Below are positions 25,706-32,107 of a stretch of 32,107 nt of DNA, piece after piece. Origin of the DNA: Cyclobacteriaceae bacterium (lineage in GTDB: Bacteria; Bacteroidota; Bacteroidia; Cytophagales; Cyclobacteriaceae). Position 1 is the first letter of the stretch. The number at the start of each line of letters is the position of its first letter. The stretch covers positions 1 through 32,107 of the forward strand of contig JAGQYK010000035.1 in assembly GCA_020436125.1 (NCBI GenBank), in the 5' to 3' direction. The notes below the pieces were generated by a model, which saw nothing but the letters and a program-made list of their open reading frames with translations, made no database searches and was not told where the DNA came from. Both the position numbers and the translations under genes were made by a program.

Positions 25706-27204
25706 TAATCAATAGAATACGCTCTCATCGAATCGGCAATCTTTCGATCATTCGAAAGGCGAGGCACTTTATTTTGACCACCCAATTTCCCCTGCGATTT
25801 CATATACTGAATAAATGAATTTCTCTTTAGGGGAGTAATGATTAATGTTCTTAAAATACTGCCGGTGATCAGGTCATCATAATAAACATTGAGTTGGCGC
25901 AGGTGCTCATCCAACTTAGCGGAAAATGCGCTAAAATCTGATGGCGGATTAGCAAACTCTACCAACCACTCATGGTGAGGCAATCCTTCTTTTGGGGTCA
26001 CCTGAGGAGCAACTGTAAACTCCACTAATTCCACTTCAGGAAATTGCTCCATTGTAGCTTTCATTGCTTTCTCCACTTCTTCACCAATTACGTGCTCTCC
26101 AAAAGCTGAGATAAAGTGTTTGATTCTACCACTCACAATTATGCGGTAAGGTTCTTTAGAGACAAACTTTATCGTATCTCCAATAGCGTATCCCCACAAT
26201 CCTGCATTACTATTGATAATCAGAGCATAATTTTTTCCCAACTCTACTTCTTCGATAGAAAGTCTGGTAGGGTTTTCATTAAAATATTCATCAGCTGGAA
26301 TGAACTCATAAAAAATACCTGAATTCAAAAGCATCAGCATACCTTCCTCATGTTGAGAATCCTGATAAGCAATAAATCCCTCCGAGGCTGGATACAATTC
26401 AATAGAATCAATTTTTTTACCAATCGATTCAAACAGCTTAGCGCGATAAGGCTCAAAGTTCACGCCCCCATAAACAAACAAAGAAAAATCAGGGAACACA
26501 TCCATGATCTTCTTTCCTGTTCGTGCCTGTATCCTATCAAAATACATTTGTACCCAGGGAGGAATACCCGATATAAGTGACATTTTTTCATTGATCGTCT
26601 CATCAATAATCTTCTCCAGTTTTTCCTCCCAATCTTCAATGCAATTAGTCTCATAAGACGGCATCTGGTTTCCTCTTAAGTACCCTGGTACGTGGTGATT
26701 AACAATGCCTGATAGTCTACCTGTGTTGATCCCCGCCTTTTGATCCAACTCCGGGCTGCCTGACAAGAAAATTAGTTTATCATCCAAAAATGTGCTTCTT
26801 CCTGACTCATGTACATAACTCAACAATGCATTACGAGCACTGTTGATATGATTGGGAATAGAATCTTTTGTGACAGGAATATACTTAGTGCCGGAAGTTG
26901 TGCCAGAAGTTTTAGACAAATAGGCTGGCTTACCTGGCCATAAAATATCCGGATGGCCTTCTACCACCAAATCAAAATAGTGCTTCAACCCCTCATAGTC
27001 CTTTATTGGCACACAGTTCTTAAAGTCATTGTATGACTTTAACTCACCAAAGTGGTGATCTTTTCCAAACTGAGTTTCAGTAGCTTTTTCAACGATACTT
27101 TTTCGTATCCGCTCCTGTGACAAACCCGGCTGCGCAGCCCATCGCTTTGTTTGCGCATCAATTATCGATGCAAATGGTTTAGCAAGTATCGAACGGATTC
27201 CCAT
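25705..27204 (-). CDS. GH3 family acyl-adenylate/amido synthetase-like protein
   Basis: A 499-residue protein of the GH3 family. Plant members adenylate acyl acids (jasmonate, auxin) and join them to amino acids; bacterial members have largely unknown substrates. Seen: the ATP-binding loop SKTSGTTSGTKYIP at 97-110, VYGGVNFEPY and YPASEGFIAYQD in the adenylation core, and the C-terminal lid region (FISAFGEHVIGEEVEKAM). Length fits the family. It heads the group with a glycosyltransferase, dxr and rseP, all joined by overlaps or short gaps. An acyl-activating role near a glycosyltransferase could mean decoration of an envelope product, but this is a guess. Confidence 0.92.
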   Translation of the reverse strand: MGIRSILAKPFASIIDAQTKRWAAQPGLSQERIRKSIVEKATETQFGKDHHFGELKSYNDFKNCVPIKDYEGLKHYFDLVVEGHPDILWPGKPAYLSKTSGTTSGTKYIPVTKDSIPNHINSARNALLSYVHESGRSTFLDDKLIFLSGSPELDQKAGINTGRLSGIVNHHVPGYLRGNQMPSYETNCIEDWEEKLEKIIDETINEKMSLISGIPPWVQMYFDRIQARTGKKIMDVFPDFSLFVYGGVNFEPYRAKLFESIGKKIDSIELYPASEGFIAYQDSQHEEGMLMLLNSGIFYEFIPADEYFNENPTRLSIEEVELGKNYALIINSNAGLWGYAIGDTIKFVSKEPYRIIVSGRIKHFISAFGEHVIGEEVEKAMKATMEQFPEVELVEFTVAPQVTPKEGLPHHEWLVEFANPPSDFSAFSAKLDEHLRQLNVYYDDLITGSILRTLIITPLKRNSFIQYMKSQGKLGGQNKVPRLSNDRKIADSMRAYSID

Positions 27205-27226
27205 AGTTCGTAAAAGTAGAAAAAGT

Positions 27227-27247
27227 TAAGCGGAGCCGAAGGAATCT
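27227..27247 (+). repeat. Short intergenic repeat, degenerate copy
   Basis: TAAGCGGAGCCGAAGGAATCT resembles the widespread GAGCGGAGNCGAAGGATCT intergenic repeat seen in many Bacteroidota. A weaker relative is at 3138-3155. It lies between the divergent GH3 and HtrA genes and is not coding. Confidence 0.35.
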
Positions 27248-27277
27248 GACATTTCTTCCGTAAGAATACTTTGGGAT

Positions 27278-27285
27278 TATATTTG
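27278..27285 (+). promoter_or_regulatory. Bacteroidota-type -7 element TATATTTG for the HtrA gene
   Basis: TATATTTG matches TANNTTTG exactly. A partial -33 element (TTTC at 27252-27255) lies 22 bp upstream. The predicted start of transcription near 27292 would leave a leader of about 60 nt before the ATG at 27354. Confidence 0.45.
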
Positions 27286-27353
27286 CTTAAGAAGCATTGG
27301 CAATTTTCGAAACTTCATTGAAGGCAATAGCGTTGTAATCAAAACATTTGGAC

Positions 27354-28784
27354 ATGAATACACTCAAAACAATTGTTATTGGATTTTTAGCAGGTATCGC
27401 GGGAGCATATGCTTTTTTTACCTATCAAGTAGAAGACGGAGCCTTATCAGCATCTGAAAAGGGGCAATACAACGTAGCTTCCTATACACCTGATGATGCT
27501 TATCGCCCTACTATTACCGCGCCTAGAGAAAATTCAAGCCTGGCCAATGTAGATTTCAGTACAGCTGCAGAATTAGCCATACCCAGTGTGGTATACATCA
27601 ACAGTATTTCTCAGAGTGGAGTCTCCTACTCCTATTGGGATATGCTCTTCAATGGAAGATCTCAAACACAGGTAAGCTCTGGATCAGGAGTTATTTTTAC
27701 CAATGATGGCTATATCGTTACCAACAACCATGTGGTAGAATCGGCTGAAAAAATTCAAGTGCTCTATAATAAGAAGGTATATGATGCAGAACTGATTGGA
27801 ACAGATCCTTCCACAGATTTGGCTGTATTAAAAATCGAAGAAACCAACCTTCCTGCCATCACCCTAGGTAGTTCTACCAATTTGTCGGTTGGTGAATGGG
27901 TACTTGCTGTGGGAAACCCTTTTTCACTGTCCTCAACAGTTACCGCAGGTATTGTGAGTGCCAAAGGAAGAAGAATCAACATTGTGGACGATAAATTTCC
28001 CATTGAATCCTTCATTCAAACAGACGCAGCCATTAACCCAGGAAATAGTGGGGGTGCCTTAGTCAATAAAAATGGCGAATTGGTGGGTATCAACACTGCC
28101 ATTCTCTCCCGAACAGGCTCCTACACCGGTTATGCTTTTGCAGTCCCTATCGATATAGCTAGAAAAATAGTAGAAGACCTTGTGAAATATGGCATTGTAC
28201 AAAAGTCATTTTTTGGCGCCAATGTGGTGGAGTATGATTTCAAGAATGCTGAAAAATACAACCTCAAAACCAACGTAAAAGAATTTAATGGCGTGCTCTT
28301 AGCTGAATTGGAAAAGCAAGGACCCGCCATGAAAGCAGGACTTAAGCTGGGCGACATCATCGTGAAAGTGAATGAAATTGATATAAATAGCAAAAGCGAA
28401 TTTGAGGAAGAGCTCAGTCATCACTCTCCTGGTGATAAAATTAAAGTAGCGTACTTACGAGATGGGAAGCTGAGTAACACAGAACTTAGCTTAGTTAACC
28501 GAGATGGTGAAACCAGCCTTATAAGACGCAAATTGTATAATGATGCCACCTTGGGTGCTACACTCGAGGCGGTTGAATACGGTGTGAAAGTATTTAGAAT
28601 TACAGACGGTTTGTTCAAGAAAATTGAACTTCCGGAAAATTACACCATCATTTCAATCAATAGACAGCGGGTAAGAGACCCTCAGGAAGTGATTGATTTC
28701 TTTAATAAATATAAAGGAAGAGTGATAATTTATGGTGTAACCAGCTCAAAACAAGAGCTTCCTAAGTCTTTCTACCTGCAGTAG
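27354..28784 (+). CDS. HtrA/Deg-type trypsin-like serine protease with PDZ domain
   Basis: Periplasmic quality-control serine protease (476 aa). A hydrophobic segment at 6-24 may be a signal peptide or a membrane anchor; there is no lipobox. The S1C triad is complete: H126 (TNNHVV), D155 (STDLAVLKI) and S232 (INPGNSGGAL). One PDZ domain is recognisable at about 275-365 (GPAMKAGLKLGDIIVKVN) and a weaker PDZ-like region follows to the C-terminus. The family is DegP/DegQ/DegS-like; with one clear PDZ and a possible anchor it could be either. The frame reaches a TTG at 27348, but the ATG at 27354 is the natural start. It is divergent from the GH3-rseP operon and convergent with dnaA, with one base between the stops. 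Confidence 0.93.
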   Translation: MNTLKTIVIGFLAGIAGAYAFFTYQVEDGALSASEKGQYNVASYTPDDAYRPTITAPRENSSLANVDFSTAAELAIPSVVYINSISQSGVSYSYWDMLFNGRSQTQVSSGSGVIFTNDGYIVTNNHVVESAEKIQVLYNKKVYDAELIGTDPSTDLAVLKIEETNLPAITLGSSTNLSVGEWVLAVGNPFSLSSTVTAGIVSAKGRRINIVDDKFPIESFIQTDAAINPGNSGGALVNKNGELVGINTAILSRTGSYTGYAFAVPIDIARKIVEDLVKYGIVQKSFFGANVVEYDFKNAEKYNLKTNVKEFNGVLLAELEKQGPAMKAGLKLGDIIVKVNEIDINSKSEFEEELSHHSPGDKIKVAYLRDGKLSNTELSLVNRDGETSLIRRKLYNDATLGATLEAVEYGVKVFRITDGLFKKIELPENYTIISINRQRVRDPQEVIDFFNKYKGRVIIYGVTSSKQELPKSFYLQ

Positions 28785-28785
28785 A

Positions 28786-30222
28786 CTAGGATACCATCCT
28801 TAGTTTCAACTTTTTGCTCAGCTCATCCACTGAGTTTTTAAAGTTAGGATCAGCCTTCATCATATCCTCTACCGATTCCAAGGCATGAATAACAGTGCTG
28901 TGGTCACGACCTCCAAAATTTTCCCCGATAAGGGCCAAAGTAAGCTGTGTATATCTTTTGCAGAAATACATGGCTAACTGGCGTGGGATAACAATCTCTC
29001 GTTTTTTTATTTTGGCCTTCAGGGAATCCAGACTCACTTTAAAGTAATCAGCTACCGTTTTTTGAATAAAGTCCACACTTACATCCGACTGAATCTCTTT
29101 CACAATGTTCTTGAGGACTTCCTTTGCCAACTCCAGGTCAATTTCCTTTTTGAGCAATGTTGCATGGAACATCAGTGAATTCAGCACACCTTCCATATCA
29201 CGGAGGTTTGTGTCTACACTGTATGCGAGGTATTCAGCAACTTCAGTTGGAATTTCAATTCCGTCTGACTCCATTTTATTATGGATGATGGCCAATTTCG
29301 TTTCAAAGTCAGGCTCCTGTAAATCTGCGGTCAATCCCCACTTGAAACGTGACAGCAATCGCTCCTGAAACCCTTTCAAATCCCTAGGAGGGCAATCACT
29401 TGTCATTATAATTTGTTTGCCTGACTGATGAAGCTGATTAAAGATATGGAAGAACATTTCCTGCGTCTTCTCTCTTCCAGCAAGGAACTGCACATCATCC
29501 AGTATCAAAAGGTCTACTTGCAAATAAAAATTTTGGAAATCCTGCAGTTTGTGATTTTGCAGTGCATTCAAAAACTGATTGGTAAAATCATTTTGATCTA
29601 CATACAATACTATCTTATCAGGAAGGCTCTTTTTGATCTCATTTCCTATGGACTGCACTAAGTGAGTCTTACCAACACCCACTCCACCATAAAGCATCAA
29701 TGGGTTAAAAGAGGTCACACCAGGCTTTTTAGCTACAGCCACACCAGCGGATCGGGCCAGGCGGTTACAGTCACCCTCTACAAAATTATCAAAGCTATAG
29801 GCGGGGTTGAGTCTGGAATTAACGGTACGAGGATCAAGGGCCTTAAAACTGAATGGAGAATAGTCATCCAGGTTTCCGTTCCCATTTTGAGCCTGAGAAC
29901 CATTATTGCGCCTCATTCCCGTTCCATTGGGGTAATTAACCATCAATGGCGGGTTGTGATGATTTCCACTATCAACAATAACAGAATATTCCAACCGCCC
30001 AGAAACGCCAAGTACTCCATGAACTGCCTTTTTCAATACAGGCACATAGTGCTCTTCAAGCCATTCATAAAAAAATTGAGATGGAACCTGAATAGTTAAA
30101 ACATCGCCCGCTGATCTCAGTGGAACGATGGGTTTAAACCATGTATTGAAATTTTGTTCGTCTACTTCTTTTCGAATTATTTCGAGACAGTCATTCCAAA
30201 TGGTGCCGCATTCAACTTCCAT
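28786..30222 (-). CDS. dnaA: Chromosomal replication initiator DnaA
   Basis: AAA+ initiator (478 aa) that melts the origin. Seen: domain I at ~1-80 (IWNDCLEIIRKEVDEQNFNTWF); a low-complexity, Asn/Gly-rich linker at ~85-120; domain III with Walker A GGVGVGKT at 179-186 and Walker B LLILDDVQF at ~238-246; and the C-terminal DNA-binding helix with the signature GRDHSTVIHALESV. The usual neighbours dnaN and recF are absent, and no cluster of TTATNCACA boxes is visible, so this locus is not clearly the origin. The 219 bp upstream separates it from divergent mutA and is A/T-rich with a short inverted repeat (TAAGT-GTAA-ACTTA, 30377-30390). Confidence 0.97.
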   Translation of the reverse strand: MEVECGTIWNDCLEIIRKEVDEQNFNTWFKPIVPLRSAGDVLTIQVPSQFFYEWLEEHYVPVLKKAVHGVLGVSGRLEYSVIVDSGNHHNPPLMVNYPNGTGMRRNNGSQAQNGNGNLDDYSPFSFKALDPRTVNSRLNPAYSFDNFVEGDCNRLARSAGVAVAKKPGVTSFNPLMLYGGVGVGKTHLVQSIGNEIKKSLPDKIVLYVDQNDFTNQFLNALQNHKLQDFQNFYLQVDLLILDDVQFLAGREKTQEMFFHIFNQLHQSGKQIIMTSDCPPRDLKGFQERLLSRFKWGLTADLQEPDFETKLAIIHNKMESDGIEIPTEVAEYLAYSVDTNLRDMEGVLNSLMFHATLLKKEIDLELAKEVLKNIVKEIQSDVSVDFIQKTVADYFKVSLDSLKAKIKKREIVIPRQLAMYFCKRYTQLTLALIGENFGGRDHSTVIHALESVEDMMKADPNFKNSVDELSKKLKLRMVS

Positions 30223-30441
30223 TACTAGGATCTAAGTACAATAGTGTTTTCTTCTTTTTCCGATCAGGGAAAGGGAGACAAAGGTGTAAAAAAATTGAAG
30301 AACAAAAAAGCTAAAGTTGAGCTTGATTATCAGAAAAATTTGCTTACAACACCAAAACGATTTTAAAAAAATTGTATAAGTGTAAACTTAGATTCAATAT
30401 TGGGATTCAGAGAATTTTGGAAGCTAAAACAATTTAAATGC

Positions 30442-31527
30442 ATGGCACAAAGTCAATTTGACACTTTTAACGTGACCGACCTTAAAACATGGACTGAGGC
30501 AGCCAAAAAAGAATTGGGCGGGAAAGATCCTTTTGATGCACTTACTATTTCAAAGAATGATTTGAGCATCAAACCGTACTATGATAAAGAAGACATCGAG
30601 GGTTTAACAATAAATAAGCTCAGACCATCATCCAATCCTTATTTAGGGCCACGAGGTTGGTATAATACTCCTGCTATTGCTGTGAGGAATTGTAAGGAAG
30701 CCAACAAACTGGCATTAGAGTATTTAAATAGTGGTGCTGATGGAATACAGTTTACGCTAGAAGTTGAGGCAGAACTTGAGCAATTGCTTGACAAAATAGA
30801 ATTGCCTTATTGTAGTATCTTTTTTGTTGTCAAAACTGGTCATTCTAAGATATTGGGCGATTTCGCACATTATGTAAAGAATAAAGACTTTGACAAAACT
30901 CAAATAGTTGGGGGAATCTTTTGGCAGACACCCTTTGATATAAGCAGTCTTTCGCTCCAGTACCTGGAAGGTTGGGATAATTTTCATGCCTTAGGATACA
31001 TCGTACCACAAACTGAAGGACCCATCGATGAAATTGTTGATGCCTTACTTGCAGGTGTATCACTTCTAGATAGTAATGAAGGTAACGCAGCTCAACTCCT
31101 TCAGCAGCTTACTTTCTCCTATTCAATAGGTACAGATTTTTTTATGGAAATCGCCAAACTCAAAGCATTCAGAAGGCTTTGGCAACAAGTAAGCCATGCT
31201 TATGATGTAAAAGATAACTCACTGTTACTACACGGCATTTCAAATCCCTGGAACAAGGAGAGCTTTCAACCCAATGCCAATATGATCAAAAGCACCACGG
31301 CTGCGTTAAGCGCTATACTAGGGGGTTGTGAAGCTATTACCATAATGCCCGAAGAAGATAACTCATTTAAAAATAGAATTGCCCGCAATGTGCTAACTGT
31401 ATTGCGTGAAGAATCTCATTTGAATCAAACTGCTGATGCCGTGGCAGGCTCCTACTACCTGGAAAGCCTCATTGAGCAAATGGCCAAAATTGCCTGGGCA
31501 AAGTTTCAGCAAAAAATAAATACATGA
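30442..31527 (+). CDS. mutA: Methylmalonyl-CoA mutase small (beta) subunit, short form
   Basis: Small, non-catalytic subunit of the adenosylcobalamin-dependent mutase that interconverts methylmalonyl-CoA and succinyl-CoA. Seen: an N-terminal subunit-type segment ([23 protein letters not shown]), GPRGWYNTP, a TIM-barrel-like body with [22 protein letters not shown], and [32 protein letters not shown] near the end. At 361 aa it stops shortly after the SYYLESL motif, lacking the tail and degenerate B12-type domain of longer family members. The equivalent of the catalytic-chain DPAGGSYY reads DAVAGSYY, tolerable in this subunit. The frame extends back to a TTG at 30400; the ATG at 30442 (MAQSQFDTF) is preferred. 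Its stop overlaps the mutB ATG by 4 bp. Confidence 0.9.
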   Translation: MAQSQFDTFNVTDLKTWTEAAKKELGGKDPFDALTISKNDLSIKPYYDKEDIEGLTINKLRPSSNPYLGPRGWYNTPAIAVRNCKEANKLALEYLNSGADGIQFTLEVEAELEQLLDKIELPYCSIFFVVKTGHSKILGDFAHYVKNKDFDKTQIVGGIFWQTPFDISSLSLQYLEGWDNFHALGYIVPQTEGPIDEIVDALLAGVSLLDSNEGNAAQLLQQLTFSYSIGTDFFMEIAKLKAFRRLWQQVSHAYDVKDNSLLLHGISNPWNKESFQPNANMIKSTTAALSAILGGCEAITIMPEEDNSFKNRIARNVLTVLREESHLNQTADAVAGSYYLESLIEQMAKIAWAKFQQKINT

Positions 31528-32107
31528 AGCCGGATTTCACAAAAATAAAATACAATCAATTCACCCCCTCTGAATCTACGGATGCGATTCATCAACCCAT
31601 CGTTACCGCAGAAAAAATTGAGATCAAGTCACAGTACACAAAACCTGATGATCATTTACTGGGCAATTTCACTGCTGGGGTTCCTCCTTATTTGAGAGGC
31701 CCATATGCCTCTATGTATACCGTAAGGCCGTGGACTATCAGACAGTATGCAGGTTTTTCCACAGCTCGTGAGTCTAATGAATTTTACAGAAAAAATTTAG
31801 CTGCAGGTCAAAAGGGACTTTCCGTTGCATTTGACTTGGCCACGCACAGAGGATATGATTCTGATCATCCGCGCGTAGCAGGTGATGTTGGCAAAGCGGG
31901 GGTGGCTATTGATTCGATATTGGATATGAAAATCCTTTTCGATCAAATTCCACTTGATAAGATGTCTGTATCAATGACCATGAACGGAGCAGTTATTCCT
32001 ATCATGGCATTTTACATCGCAGCAGCGAAAGAAGAAGGTATTGATCAATCATTACTCAGCGGTACCATTCAAAATGATATTCTCAAAGAATTCATGGTTC
32101 GCAATAC
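31524..32107 (+). CDS. mutB: Methylmalonyl-CoA mutase large (alpha) subunit, 3'-truncated by window edge
   Basis: Catalytic chain of methylmalonyl-CoA mutase, visible for 194 residues of the usual ~700. The ATG at 31524 overlaps the mutA stop (ATGA). Seen: [20 protein letters not shown], which forms part of the CoA/substrate channel; [73 protein letters not shown]; and [15 protein letters not shown] at the window end. These strings are among the most conserved in the family. The remaining barrel and the C-terminal cobalamin-binding domain lie outside the window. Co-translation with mutA fits the heterodimer they form. Confidence 0.97.
   Translation, partial: MKPDFTKIKYNQFTPSESTDAIHQPIVTAEKIEIKSQYTKPDDHLLGNFTAGVPPYLRGPYASMYTVRPWTIRQYAGFSTARESNEFYRKNLAAGQKGLSVAFDLATHRGYDSDHPRVAGDVGKAGVAIDSILDMKILFDQIPLDKMSVSMTMNGAVIPIMAFYIAAAKEEGIDQSLLSGTIQNDILKEFMVRN

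Noticed and set aside
29662-30099. 145-residue plus-strand open frame opposite dnaA
   Set aside because: It is antisense to a certain, highly conserved gene and shows no domain or signal features.
30374-30385. GTATAAGTGTAA shared by the region before mutA and by 3293-3304
   Set aside because: Twelve-base matches are expected many times in a window of this size; there is no wider alignment around them.
30223-30441. Possible origin of replication next to dnaA
   Set aside because: The region is A/T-rich but has no cluster of DnaA boxes, and dnaN/recF are absent. Nothing beyond the presence of dnaA supports it.
30452-30464. GTCAATTTGACAC, the same 13-mer as in the lon palindrome, at the start of mutA
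   Set aside because: It lies inside codons of mutA, and shared 13-mers between two places in 32 kb are expected by chance.

Overview
The window looks like a chromosomal core segment from a Bacteroidota bacterium, most likely of the Cytophagales/Cytophagia side. The signs are a PorQ-type type IX secretion protein, a PorE-like TPR/propeller/OmpA protein, a DUF4421 outer-membrane-type protein, a lipoprotein with an acidic residue run after the lipidated Cys, a bacterial GH3-family protein, a two-chain methylmalonyl-CoA mutase, a lack of clear Shine-Dalgarno sequences, and two TANNTTTG-type promoter elements. There is no rRNA, tRNA, insertion sequence, prophage or CRISPR array that I can see.

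Layout. 1-3000: 3' part of the translation factor ettA, then an SLC13 anion/Na+ symporter. 3001-3365: the only long non-coding stretch, holding a strong bidirectional terminator and a doubtful 35-codon ORF. 3366-7147 (minus): a beta-helix surface lipoprotein, a secreted M20 carboxypeptidase and a PAP2 phosphatase. 7378-12511 (plus): a DinB-family protein, a secreted S9 peptidase, and a MacB/FtsX-like permease whose upstream region resembles a sigma-54 promoter with upstream activator sites. 12515-13435 (minus): an LpxL-like acyltransferase. 13526-14023 (plus): a SixA-like phosphatase. 14020-19975 (minus): a compact group lon > porQ > hslU > DUF4421. 20133-22106 (plus): the PorE-like protein, divergent from lon. 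22107-27204 (minus): a tightly packed operon GH3 > glycosyltransferase > dxr > rseP. 27354-28784 (plus): an HtrA-type protease. 28786-30222 (minus): dnaA. 30442-32107 (plus): mutA and the 5' part of mutB, overlapping by ATGA.

Themes. Protein quality control is heavily represented: Lon, HslU, the site-2 protease RseP and an HtrA protease lie within about 13 kb, and envelope/secretion proteins (PorQ, PorE-like) flank lon directly. The rest is ordinary housekeeping: the MEP isoprenoid step Dxr, replication initiator DnaA, lipid acyl transfer and propionate/methylmalonyl-CoA metabolism.

Several convergent gene pairs meet with 0-3 bp between them or overlap by 4 bp. Five reading frames extend upstream to TTG codons; in each I preferred the first downstream ATG. 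I did not find a clearly new system. The most unusual signals are the sigma-54-like control region before the permease, the palindrome and repeated half-sites between lon and the PorE-like gene, and the T9SS-type genes on both sides of lon.
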